Shown: positions 1 to 8,108 of the stretch, piece after piece
How positions within the stretch are numbered: the first letter of the stretch is position 1
How the letters are laid out: every line of letters begins with the position of its first letter
Assembly (NCBI GenBank): GCA_007127625.1
Contig: SKYZ01000297.1
Coordinates: 1-21,012 of the forward strand
Source: Aquisalimonas sp.
GTDB lineage: Bacteria > Pseudomonadota > Gammaproteobacteria > Nitrococcales > Aquisalimonadaceae
Direction of reading: 5' to 3'
Length of the DNA stretch: 21,012 nt
Translations under genes and position numbers: made by a program
Notes under the pieces: model-generated
Told to the model about the DNA's origin: nothing
Databases searched by the model: none
Seen by the model: the letters and a program-made list of their open reading frames with translations, nothing else

Positions 1-1
1 A

Positions 2-1502
2 CTCAAGGACCAGGCCGGTCCGCATGACGGCTACCCGGCAACGCCGGTGATGACGGGCAGCCCCAATGTGACCGTCAACGGCCAGCCGGCGGCGCGGGTC
101 ACCGACGAGGCCGTGCCCCACACCAAGTCCGGTGCCAGCACCCACAACCGCTTTGTGGCCGAAGGCTCGAAGGCGGTGCGGATCAACGGCCTGCCGGCGG
201 CCCGCATGGGTGACGCCATCCACTGCGGCGGCACCATCATCAGCGGCTCACCGAACGTGCGCATCGGTGACAACACCCACGTCGAAAACCAGCTTGCCCC
301 CGGCGAGGCCAGGGCACTGACCCAACGCATCTTCCAGACCCCGATGAAGGGCTTCACCCGGCACATCGAGCAGCGTCTCGCCGCCGAGGTGGCGTTCGAG
401 TTCCGTGGCGAGGCGGGCTGGTTCGAGTCCTGGAAAGCGTTCTACAAGAAGGAACTGCGCTCCAAGCACCCGCTCACGTCTGACACCGCCGAGGTGTCGG
501 ACGCATTTCGGGCGGCACAACAGGACGCCATGCCGGTGGAAGAGGAGGAAGAAGAGGGGGAGATCGTCAAGGAGACGCTCTACATCGGCGTGTTCTGCGA
601 TGGCACCTGGCAGCACAGGGACGTGGACCGCCACCGGACGGCCATGTGGGATCACAATGGCGCGCTTGCGTTCCGCAACCGTGCTCACCGGGCGGGGCAT
701 GCCGTTCACGCTATTGGCGGCGAGCTGCTCCGGGTCCGCACGGAGGAGCGCTCGACGCACAAGGCGCTCTCCATCCACTACCTGCACCGGATGTACGACG
801 AGGCGCAGGCCGCTGGTGTGCCGCTGGATGATATGGATGACTCCGAGCCCGGCTACCGCCTGCCGCAGCACTTCCAGTGGGCCATGGAGGTCTGGCAGAA
901 CGCCGGCGAGCCCCTTGATGAAGCCCGGGAGCGGTGGCTGCTGGGGGTGGGGGAAATACCAGGAGCCACGGCAGTACCCGTATTCCCTCGCCACCAGTGG
1001 TGGCCCTCCTGGGTATCCGGTGTGGGTGGAAGATCAGGTTTTCGGCCCATGGATCCGTTTCTCGGGAGGCACGGTTGGCGAGGTTTCGTGGGGGGAGCCG
1101 CCCTCAGGGGGCGCGATTCTGTCGCTGATCGGCACGCCGGTGCCGGACGCGTGGCACGCACGCTGGTTTTCGTTTCGCCAACAGACATTCTACGAACTCG
1201 ACATCGAGTTGCCGGACGACCTGGAGGAGCGGGTGCGGCAGTGGTACCGAGCGTATTCCCGCAGCGAGGGTTACCGGCATACGTTGCTTGCTGGGTACTC
1301 CGGTGATGGTCGCGCCCGGCTCTGGTGGCGGGTGAACTGTGTCACTGGCATCGGATGCAGGGATGAGGAGACGCGCTTGTTCCCCATTGTCCGCGAGGCC
1401 CAGGCCGAGGAGGTCGACGGGGATCCGGGGCGGTACGAGCAACGCACGCAGCGCCGCATCGAGCTTGGGCGCATGCCGGCCGAGGTGAATTCAGCCGAGT
1501 GA
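2..1502 (+). pseudogene. PAAR-domain T6SS-type protein joined to a DUF2931-like domain, frameshifted, 5' end outside window
   Basis: The reading frame is open to the left edge, so the N-terminus is missing. The first ~95 codons read as a PAAR domain (repeated VNGQPAARV and INGLPAARMGD segments with conserved His and a late Cys-Gly-Gly), the tip-sharpening fold of type VI secretion spikes. A charged linker with a run of glutamates follows, then YIGVFCDGTW, which resembles the first strand of Tle1/DUF2235 lipase effectors; no lipase GxSxG was seen. Around 943-953 two GGGGG runs occur, and sensible coding moves by +1: the old frame runs on to 1306 as arginine/glycine-rich shadow sequence, while the new frame gives a DUF2931-like domain (YPVWVEDQVFGPW, VSWGEP, WFSFRQQTFYELDIELP) ending at TGA 1500-1502. 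An extra G (mutation or sequencing error) is the simplest reading. Alternatively, the second part could be a separate gene starting at ATG 918. PAAR call firm; DUF2931 call moderate. Confidence 0.7.
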
Positions 1503-1526
1503 TGATTCGGTGAAGCCCGCGCTGGT

Positions 1527-2558
1527 TCAAAACGACTGCGCTTGCTCGACACCCTGCACGGCCGGGGTCGCCCGGTTGCGCCCCTGGCGCTTGGAGGCGC
1601 GCAGGGCGTCATCGGCCCGCTGGAACAGCACCTCGATGTTGGCGTCCCCGGACTCCAGGCTAGCGGCTCCGAGGCTGATGGAGCACTGGCTGCGGTCGTG
1701 GATCAGGGCTCGCAGCCGTTCGGCGGTTTCCAGTGCTGCGTGCAGGTCGACGCCGGGTAGCAGGACCATGAACTCGTCGCCGCCCACCCGGCCGAGCCGG
1801 TCCGACTCCCGCAGTGCGCCCTCCAGGGTGCGTGCCACGTCCAGAAGGACCGCGTCGCCGTAATGGTGCCCGTGCACCTCGTTGAAGGTCTTGAACTCGT
1901 CCACGTCCAGCATCAATGCCGACAGCGGTGTGCCGTAGCGACGCACGCGCTGGAACTCCTCGCCGGCGATCCGGTAGAGCACGCGGCGGTTGAGGGTGTT
2001 CGTGAGGCCGTCCCGGCTGGCGAGCTCCTCCAGCTGGCGGTTCAGTTCCTCCAGCTCCCGGGTGCGTTCGGCCACGCGCTGTTCCAGGCGCTGGTTCTGC
2101 TCCTCCAGCGCCTGGCGGGCCAGGTGGATGTCGGTGACGTTCTGGGAAATGCCGAACAGCCTGCGGATGGCGCCGTCGTCACTGCGCACGGGCACCAGCA
2201 GGGTGAGCCAGTTGCCTTCGCGCTGGCAGCCGTCGGCTCCCAGGTAGACGCCTCGCTCCTCGTAGCGGAGGGGCTCGCCGGCCTCGATACAGCGCTGATA
2301 GTTGGCGCTGAGCTGCACCGCGGTTTCCGGCGGAAACAGGGACTCGAGCGGCCGGTTCAGGCACTGCTCCAGAGGCAGCTCCAGCATGGCGTGCTGGGCC
2401 GGGTTGATGGCCTCGATAACGAAGCCGTCGTCGCGCATGCCGATGACGAACATGTTCTCGGGGAAATGCGCCCAGAGGGCCTGGATCAGCTTCCAGCCGT
2501 CCTGCGCGCCCAGAATAGAGAGCGGATCGGCATCATTGAACTCGTGAAGGGGCGGCAC
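1527..2558 (-). CDS. PAS-GGDEF diguanylate cyclase, probably cytoplasmic
   Basis: Predicted to make c-di-GMP from two GTP. With the chosen start it has 343 residues: a PAS sensor domain at about 31-145, a coiled-coil linker at about 148-180 (ERTRELEELNRQLEE) and a GGDEF domain to the end. The active-site loop is canonical GGDEF (259-263), and an inhibitory-site RxxD (RESD, 250-253) lies five residues before it, so product inhibition is expected. No membrane segment or signal peptide is visible. The frame is open further upstream to 2849, but that part overlaps the divergent gene at 2712 and does not look like protein. GTG at 2558 has a good Shine-Dalgarno sequence six bases upstream, so I start there. 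The PAS ligand cannot be read from the sequence. It converges on the PAAR gene with a 24-bp gap. Confidence 0.9.
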   Translation of the reverse strand: MPPLHEFNDADPLSILGAQDGWKLIQALWAHFPENMFVIGMRDDGFVIEAINPAQHAMLELPLEQCLNRPLESLFPPETAVQLSANYQRCIEAGEPLRYEERGVYLGADGCQREGNWLTLLVPVRSDDGAIRRLFGISQNVTDIHLARQALEEQNQRLEQRVAERTRELEELNRQLEELASRDGLTNTLNRRVLYRIAGEEFQRVRRYGTPLSALMLDVDEFKTFNEVHGHHYGDAVLLDVARTLEGALRESDRLGRVGGDEFMVLLPGVDLHAALETAERLRALIHDRSQCSISLGAASLESGDANIEVLFQRADDALRASKRQGRNRATPAVQGVEQAQSF

Positions 2559-2564
2559 GCTGGT

Positions 2565-2569
2565 CTCCT
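2565..2569 (-). promoter_or_regulatory. Shine-Dalgarno site setting the GTG start of the PAS-GGDEF gene
   Basis: On the minus strand AGGAG stands six bases before GTG 2558. This spacing decides the start in favour of GTG over upstream alternatives that would overlap the divergent gene. Confidence 0.7.
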
Positions 2570-2711
2570 GCCAGTGGGGCGTTTGGCGGGCCGAGCTGCC
2601 CCGGAGTCGTCCAGATGTTCCTGTATTCAGGTCTGCACTGCAAGCGTGGAATCGGGGTCGTACGAAGGCGTATGCTCCCTGCGTTCCAAGTCGCTGCAGG
2701 AGGCCTGAAGC

Positions 2712-3158
2712 ATGCGTATCTATTGCGCCGGTGCACTGTTCAATCTGGCGGAGAAGCGGTTCAACCGGGAGCTGGCCGACGAACTCGGCACGCGCCTGGG
2801 CGATGCCGAATTCGTGCTGCCGCAGGAGCGCGCGTCGCAGTTCCTGCATCGGGACGACTGGTCCGAGCGGATGTTCGAGGACTGCCTGACCATGATCGAT
2901 GCCAGCGATGCGGTGCTGGCGATCCTGGACGGCCCGGACGCGGATTCCGGCACCAGCCTGGAGCTCGGTTACGCCTATGCCCGGGGGATACCGGTGGTGG
3001 GTGTGCGCACCGACTTCCGCGGCGGCGAGGATCGCGGCCTCAACCTGATGCTGAGCAACGTCTGCCGCACCCTGTTGCTGGAGCCGGTGGACGCGCTGAC
3101 GACCCTGGCCGACCGGATCGCCCCTGCGCTGGAGGCGTTGCGACCACTACGCGGCTGA
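2712..3158 (+). CDS. Nucleoside 2-deoxyribosyltransferase-family protein
   Basis: A 148-residue protein of the nucleoside 2-deoxyribosyltransferase fold (PF05014 type). These enzymes cleave or exchange the N-glycosidic bond of (deoxy)nucleosides or nucleotides in the cytoplasm. The family signature is clear: N-terminal IYCAGALFN strand and loop, a central DASDAVLAILDG strand, and DSGTSLELGYAYA at 78-90, in which Glu84 is the expected catalytic nucleophile. Length is normal for the family. ATG 2712 has an AGGAGG Shine-Dalgarno eight bases upstream. The gene is divergent from the diguanylate cyclase across about 150 bp that must hold both promoters; I could not assign clear -35/-10 boxes there. 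Whether it acts on deoxynucleosides or is a nucleotide N-glycosidase of the Rcl/BlsM kind cannot be decided. Confidence 0.87.
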   Translation: MRIYCAGALFNLAEKRFNRELADELGTRLGDAEFVLPQERASQFLHRDDWSERMFEDCLTMIDASDAVLAILDGPDADSGTSLELGYAYARGIPVVGVRTDFRGGEDRGLNLMLSNVCRTLLLEPVDALTTLADRIAPALEALRPLRG

Positions 3159-3235
3159 GGTCGCCGTCGGCACTGGCGGCCCCCGCTGGCGCCTGACACC
3201 ATGCTGCGATAAGGAACACACATGGAGGAGTCGTC

Positions 3236-4894
3236 ATGGGTCTCGATGCGGACGTGATCGTGGTGGGCGCCGGCCTGGCAGGGCTGGTGGCGGCAGCGGA
3301 GCTGGCGGATGCCGGGCGCCGCGTGATCATCGTCGACCAGGAGCCGGAGCAGAACCTGGGTGGTCAGGCACACTGGTCCTTCGGCGGCCTGTTCTTCGTC
3401 GATTCCCCCGAGCAGCGGCGCATGGGTATCCGCGACTCCCGCGAGCTGGCCTGGCAGGATTGGCTGGGCACCGCCGGTTTCGACCGGCCCGAGGACTACT
3501 GGCCGCGCCAGTGGGCCGAGGCCTACGTGGACTTCGCCGCCGGCGAGAAGCGCGCCTGGCTGCGCGGTATGGGCCACCGCAGCTTCCCGGTGCTGGGCTG
3601 GGCCGAACGCGGCGGTTACCACGCCACCGGTCACGGCAACTCCGTGCCGCGATTCCACATCACCTGGGGCACCGGCCCCGGGCTGGTGGAGCCCTTCGAG
3701 CGGCGGGTGCGTGCCGCCGCCGAGAAGGGCCTGATCCGCCTGTGCTTCCGCTATCGTGTGGATGAGCTTCTGACCACCAGCGGCGCCGTGGTCGGTGTGC
3801 GCGGTGCGGTGTTGGCGCCCGATGCCGCGGCCCGGGGCAAGGCGACATCCCGGACCGAGGTGGATGCGTTCGAACTCCGTGCGCAGGCGGTGATCGTGGC
3901 CGCCGGCGGTATCGGCGGCGACCACGAGCTGGTACGGCGCAACTGGCCGGAGCGGCTGGGGGAGCCTCCGCGACGCATGGTCTCCGGCGTGCCGGCGCAC
4001 GTGGACGGGCGCATGCTCGGCATTACCGAGGCGGCGGGCGGGCGCATCGTCAACCGTGACCGCATGTGGCACTACGTGGAGGGCCTGCGCAACTGGAACC
4101 CCATCTGGCCGCAGCACGGCATCCGCATCCTGCCCGGGCCGTCGTCGCTGTGGTTCGACGCCTGCGGGCGCCGCTTTCCGGCGCCACTGTACCCTGGCTC
4201 CGACACCCTGGGGCAGCTCGCCCACATCATGGCCAGCGGCTACGACTACAGCTGGTTCATCCTCAATCAGAGCATCATTCGCAAGGAGTTCGCCCTGTCC
4301 GGATCCGAGCAGAATCCGGACCTCACCGGCCGCAGCTGGCGCATGACCGCCAAGCGCGCCGTGGGCAAGAAGGCCACCGGGCCGGTGGAGGCCTTCAAGG
4401 AGCACGGCGAGGATTTCATCGTCCGCGACACCCTGCCGCAGCTGGTGGACGGCATGAACGCCCTGACCGGCGAGCACCTGCTGGATGCCGGCGACCTGGA
4501 GGCCGAGATCACTGCCCGGGACCGGGAGCTGGACAATCCCTTCACCAAGGATTTCCAGGTCATGGCCATGCACAATGCCCGCCGGTTCCTGGGGGACAAG
4601 CTCATCCGCACCGCGCGCCCGCACCGCATGCTGGACCCCAAGCATGGCCCATTGATCGCGGTGCGCCTGAACATTCTCACCCGCAAGACCCTGGGTGGTC
4701 TGGAAACGGATCTCGAGGCCCGCGTGCTGGGCAGCGACGGGGCACCGGTGCCCGGGCTCTATGCCGTGGGCGAGGCGGCCGGCTTTGGCGGCGGTGGCAT
4801 GCACGGGTACCGGTCGCTGGAAGGCACCTTCCTCGGTGGCTGCCTGTTCTCCGGGCGCTCCGCCGGTCGCGCCCTTGCATCTGCGCTGGGCTAG
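3236..4894 (+). CDS. FAD-dependent dehydrogenase (KstD/fumarate reductase flavoprotein-like)
   Basis: A 552-residue flavoprotein related to the FAD-binding dehydrogenases of the 3-ketosteroid-delta-1-dehydrogenase/fumarate reductase superfamily. The N-terminal Rossmann motif VGAGLAGLVAA (about 10-20) with VDQE at the end of the second strand binds FAD. GGQAHWSFGG follows, and VIVAAGGIGGDHELV near 220 is the usual second dinucleotide-contact segment. The C-terminus carries GLYAVGEAAGFGGGGMHGYRSLEG, typical of the FAD-capping tail. No signal peptide or heme/flavin attachment site is seen, so it is probably cytoplasmic. ATG 3236 has GGAGGAG five bases upstream; an out-of-frame ATG at 3222 was discarded. 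The substrate is unknown; close relatives are usually annotated only as 'FAD-binding dehydrogenase'. A very long reading frame on the opposite strand is a codon-bias shadow. Confidence 0.88.
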   Translation: MGLDADVIVVGAGLAGLVAAAELADAGRRVIIVDQEPEQNLGGQAHWSFGGLFFVDSPEQRRMGIRDSRELAWQDWLGTAGFDRPEDYWPRQWAEAYVDFAAGEKRAWLRGMGHRSFPVLGWAERGGYHATGHGNSVPRFHITWGTGPGLVEPFERRVRAAAEKGLIRLCFRYRVDELLTTSGAVVGVRGAVLAPDAAARGKATSRTEVDAFELRAQAVIVAAGGIGGDHELVRRNWPERLGEPPRRMVSGVPAHVDGRMLGITEAAGGRIVNRDRMWHYVEGLRNWNPIWPQHGIRILPGPSSLWFDACGRRFPAPLYPGSDTLGQLAHIMASGYDYSWFILNQSIIRKEFALSGSEQNPDLTGRSWRMTAKRAVGKKATGPVEAFKEHGEDFIVRDTLPQLVDGMNALTGEHLLDAGDLEAEITARDRELDNPFTKDFQVMAMHNARRFLGDKLIRTARPHRMLDPKHGPLIAVRLNILTRKTLGGLETDLEARVLGSDGAPVPGLYAVGEAAGFGGGGMHGYRSLEGTFLGGCLFSGRSAGRALASALG

Positions 4895-4985
4895 GCGGGT
4901 TAGACGGCGCAGACGGCGCCGGCAAGTGGGACGTATACTGGAATGCACGCACATACCGTGCGGGCATTGGCGCAGAGGATCGCTC

Positions 4986-5351
4986 ATGGATCCAAAAACT
5001 CTGGTGGAGGAGTATCTCCAGGCCGTGCAGGTCCAGGACTACCGTGCTGCGCGGGGCTACCTGGCGGATGACGGGTTCCAGTACGTCAGCCCGCTGGGCT
5101 CTCTGGACAGTGCCGACGACCTGGTGAACCAGTCCTTCATGAGCAGCGGCATTGTTCGCCGGGTGGACGTCCGCAAGGCCTTCGTGGATGGTGGTGACGT
5201 CTGCCATTTTCTTGTCTACCACGTGCAGATCTCCGAGCGCCATGCCGTCGATCTGGCGCACTGGGCGCGGGTCGAGAACGGCCGCATCGTCCGGATCGAG
5301 GTGCTGTTTGATGCGTCACTGTACCGCGACCTGTTTCCCGGGACGGGATAA
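4986..5351 (+). CDS. NTF2/SnoaL-like small protein
   Basis: A 121-residue protein with the pattern of the NTF2-like cone fold: an N-terminal helix (LVEEYLQAVQVQDYRAARGYLADD), a short segment YVSPLG, and alternating strands ending in HWARVENGRIVRIEVLFD, which is characteristic of SnoaL/DUF4440-type domains. Such proteins bind or isomerise small hydrophobic ligands, but many have no known reaction and no catalytic residues can be fixed here. The start ATG 4986 is chosen because an AGAGGA Shine-Dalgarno lies six bases upstream and the frame before it does not read like protein. The downstream hydrolase begins inside its last 41 bases, so the two are probably co-transcribed and translationally coupled. 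A TATACT hexamer at 4934-4939 could be a -10 box but has no convincing -35. Confidence 0.75.
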   Translation: MDPKTLVEEYLQAVQVQDYRAARGYLADDGFQYVSPLGSLDSADDLVNQSFMSSGIVRRVDVRKAFVDGGDVCHFLVYHVQISERHAVDLAHWARVENGRIVRIEVLFDASLYRDLFPGTG

Positions 5352-6363
5352 CCGCCCCCTGCTGCGCATCACCCTGCTGATCCTGACCCTGCTGGTGATG
5401 GCCTGCGCCCGCCCGGCGGAACGACCAGTGGGGCCCGGTGGCGGCTCGCCCGCGCTGGAGGCGAACCGGATGGTCGCCACCGACGGCTACACCCTGCCGC
5501 TGCACCGCTGGGTACCGGAGGGCGAACCCCGCGGCGTGGTGCTGGCCATCCACGGTTTCAACGATTACGGCGGCGCCTTCAGCGTGCTGGCGGATGATCT
5601 CAACGCCAATGGTTTCGCCCTGTACGCCTACGATCAGCGCGGTTTTGGCGATACCACGCCGCGGGGGATCTGGCCGGGCGAGGAACTGCTGGTGGACGAT
5701 GCCATTCTCGCGGTGCGCCTGCTGCGCAAGCGCTACCCCGAGCGGCCGCTGTTCATGCTGGGCAAGAGCATGGGTAGTGCCGTGACCATGCTGGCGCTGA
5801 CCCGCGACGACGCGCCGACGGTGGCGGGCAGCATCCTGGTGGCGCCCGCCGTCTGGGGCGAGGAGGTGATGCCCTGGTACCAGCGCCTGGGGCTGCGGGT
5901 GGGAGAGGCGATTACCCCGGGCATGCGGCTGTCGGTGGACCTGGCGGAAGCCATGGGCATTCTGCCCACCGATGACGAGGAGGTGCTCCAGGCCATGCGG
6001 GACAACCCTCGCGTGCAGCGGGAGGCGCGGGTGGATACCATCGACGGTCTGTCGGATTTGATGGATGCGGCCCTGGAGGCCAGCGCCGAACTCCCCGGGC
6101 CGACCCTCATCCTCTACGGCGACAACGACGAGATCATTCCCGCCGAACCGGTATGCATGATGGTCGGTCGCCTGCCGGACCCGGTGTGGCGCCCCTGGCG
6201 CATGGCCCTTTATCCGGGCGGCTACCACATGCTGACCCGTTACTCGGAGTCAGAGCAGGTGCATGCGGACATCAACGCCTGGCTCGATGACATTGCCGCC
6301 CCCCTGCCCTCGGGCCATGAAGTCAGTCGCGGTGAAGCGCACCGGGCGCTGTGCAACGGCTGA
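5311..6363 (+). CDS. Lipoprotein-type alpha/beta hydrolase (monoacylglycerol lipase/S33-like)
   Basis: A 350-residue serine hydrolase of the alpha/beta fold (Hydrolase_4/monoacylglycerol-lipase type), likely an esterase or lysophospholipase. The oxyanion segment is AIHGFNDYGG, the nucleophile elbow is GKSMG with Ser153, the acid is Asp273 in YGDND, and the base is His306 in YPGGYHML. The N-terminus has basic residues, a hydrophobic stretch (ITLLILTLLVMAC) and Cys32, which together look like a lipoprotein signal, so the enzyme is probably anchored at the periplasmic face of a membrane. Met at -2 makes the lipobox imperfect. ATG 5311 gives a 41-base overlap with the upstream NTF2-like gene; a later non-ATG start closer to the signal peptide is possible. 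Confidence 0.85.
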   Translation: MRHCTATCFPGRDNRPLLRITLLILTLLVMACARPAERPVGPGGGSPALEANRMVATDGYTLPLHRWVPEGEPRGVVLAIHGFNDYGGAFSVLADDLNANGFALYAYDQRGFGDTTPRGIWPGEELLVDDAILAVRLLRKRYPERPLFMLGKSMGSAVTMLALTRDDAPTVAGSILVAPAVWGEEVMPWYQRLGLRVGEAITPGMRLSVDLAEAMGILPTDDEEVLQAMRDNPRVQREARVDTIDGLSDLMDAALEASAELPGPTLILYGDNDEIIPAEPVCMMVGRLPDPVWRPWRMALYPGGYHMLTRYSESEQVHADINAWLDDIAAPLPSGHEVSRGEAHRALCNG

Positions 6364-6502
6364 ATGGGACGGGACGCTGCCATCATTCCCATTTGCACCT
6401 AAGACGAGCAGACTGTCCGAAAAGCACACAAACGCTTCCTTGACGGGTGAAAGGGCGGTGCGGGCCTGCCCGGCAGCTATCGCGGCTGGTAGTGAGGGTG
6501 GT

Positions 6503-8053
6503 ATGACACAGGGGGAGAACCGCTCTGGCGCGGCAGGGCGGGCTGGGCGTTTCGCGCTGATCTATGCGCTTCTGGGGACCCTGTGGATCGGCTTCTCCGA
6601 CCAGGCCGTCGACTGGTTGTTCTCTGGCAGCGGCATGCTAACCACGGCACAGACCATCAAGGGCTGGCTGTTCGTTGCCGTGACCGCCGCCGTGTTCTTC
6701 ATCATCCTGCGTGGCCAGTTCCAGCGTGACCACGTGACGCTGGCCGCGCGGGAGGGGCAGCGCCGGGAGCTGGAAGACCTGAGCCAGTTCCGGGAAGCCG
6801 TGATCGACAACGCCAGCATCTGGATCAACGTGGTGGATCTGGAAGGCCGGGTCACCCTCTGGAATAGCGCGGCCGAGCAGATCAGCGGCTATGCCCGTGA
6901 TGAAGTGCTGGGGTCGGCCGTCATCTGGGACCTGCTCTACCCGGATCCCGACTACCAGGCCCGGGTGATCGGCGCAATCCGTGCCACCTTCGCCCGCGGC
7001 GAGGACCTGGACGACTTCGAGACCCGGATCACCGCTCGTGACGGGGTCGAGCGGCTGATCTGCTGGTCGTCACGCCGCCTCTTCCACGCAGACGGCGCGC
7101 CCCTGGGCGTGGTGGCCATCGGTAGCGACGTCACGCGCAGCCGCGAGATGGAGCAGGCCCTGCGCGAACGCGAGCGCGAGCTGCACACGCTCATGGCCAA
7201 TCTCCCGGGCATGGCCTACCGCTGCCTCAACGATGACCTCTGGACCATGAAATACGTCTCCGAGGGGTGTCGGGCACTGACCGGTTACGCTCCCGAGGAG
7301 CTCATCGACAACCGGGTGGTGGCCTTCGGTGCCCTGGTGCGGCCGGACGACCTTGCCGCGGCCGTTGCCGAGATCCAGCGGGCCATCACCGAGCAGCGCC
7401 CCTACGCCTTCGAGTACCGACTGCGCCACCGCTGCGGCCGTGAGTTCTGGGTCTGGGAGCAGGGGCGGGCCGAGCAGGTGGCGGGCGAAATGCGCCTGGA
7501 AGGGATCGTCATGGACATCGACCAGCGCAAGCAGATGGAGCAGGCCCTGGCGGCCCTCGCCATCCGCGATCCCCTCACCGGGCTCTACAATCGCCGCGAG
7601 CTGGACCAGCAGTTTGCCGAGGAAGTGGAAAGGGCCCGGCGCTACGAGCGTCCGCTGGCCCTGGTTTGGCTGGACGTGGACGAGTTCAAGGTCATCAACG
7701 ACACCCACGGTCACCTGGCCGGGGACGAGGTGTTGCGGGAACTGGCCGGCCTGATTCAGGACAGTATCCGCAAAGTCGACTACGCTGCCCGCTACGGGGG
7801 CGAGGAGCTGGCCGTGGTCATGCCGGAAATGACCTTGGCCGAGGCCGAGGAGGCGGCGCTGCGCCTGCGTGATCTGGTGGCATCGAGGCCGTTGCCGGTG
7901 GAGGGCGTCGGCAACGTGCGGGTGACCGTGAGCATCGGCGTCGCCGCCTTTCCGGAGCACGGTGACGACGCCGCGGATCTGCTCGCCGCCGCCGACACGG
8001 CCATGTATGCTGCCAAGCGCAGCGGGCGCAACCGGGTGCGCCTGGCGGACTAG
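6503..8053 (+). CDS. Membrane PAS-PAS-GGDEF diguanylate cyclase
   Basis: A 516-residue membrane protein predicted to make c-di-GMP. Two hydrophobic helices (about 17-37 and 54-70) enclose a short loop, followed by a linker helix, PAS domain 1 (about 95-215), PAS domain 2 with a PAC-like end (about 225-345) and a GGDEF domain (about 350-516). The active-site loop reads GGEEL (432-436) rather than GG[DE]EF; the catalytic acidic residues are kept and only the last position changes. The inhibitory-site RKVD (423-426) is present. The frame is open upstream to 6263, but that section overlaps the hydrolase gene and is not protein-like. ATG 6503 has a GAGG-type Shine-Dalgarno and starts just before the first membrane helix. 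The 139-bp gap upstream holds no gene; TTGACG occurs in it without a matching -10. Confidence 0.9.
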   Translation: MTQGENRSGAAGRAGRFALIYALLGTLWIGFSDQAVDWLFSGSGMLTTAQTIKGWLFVAVTAAVFFIILRGQFQRDHVTLAAREGQRRELEDLSQFREAVIDNASIWINVVDLEGRVTLWNSAAEQISGYARDEVLGSAVIWDLLYPDPDYQARVIGAIRATFARGEDLDDFETRITARDGVERLICWSSRRLFHADGAPLGVVAIGSDVTRSREMEQALRERERELHTLMANLPGMAYRCLNDDLWTMKYVSEGCRALTGYAPEELIDNRVVAFGALVRPDDLAAAVAEIQRAITEQRPYAFEYRLRHRCGREFWVWEQGRAEQVAGEMRLEGIVMDIDQRKQMEQALAALAIRDPLTGLYNRRELDQQFAEEVERARRYERPLALVWLDVDEFKVINDTHGHLAGDEVLRELAGLIQDSIRKVDYAARYGGEELAVVMPEMTLAEAEEAALRLRDLVASRPLPVEGVGNVRVTVSIGVAAFPEHGDDAADLLAAADTAMYAAKRSGRNRVRLAD

Positions 8054-8108
8054 CTCAGGGGTTACAGGACACTACACGAGGAAGCGCCGCGTCCAGGGAG
8101 GACTGCTC

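Noticed and set aside
943..953. Programmed ribosomal frameshift site in the PAAR gene
   Set aside because: The shift needed is +1, not the -1 shift of X-XXY-YYZ sites, and no stimulatory stem or internal Shine-Dalgarno was evident; an indel in a G-run is simpler.
4902..4919. Tandem AGACGGCGC x2 after the FAD dehydrogenase gene
   Set aside because: A two-copy nine-base repeat in GC-rich DNA with no neighbouring signal; too weak to call functional.
2975..4987. 670-codon open frame on the minus strand opposite the FAD dehydrogenase
   Set aside because: The plus-strand protein has clear FAD motifs and a good Shine-Dalgarno; the antisense frame is low-complexity shadow sequence caused by high GC at third codon positions.
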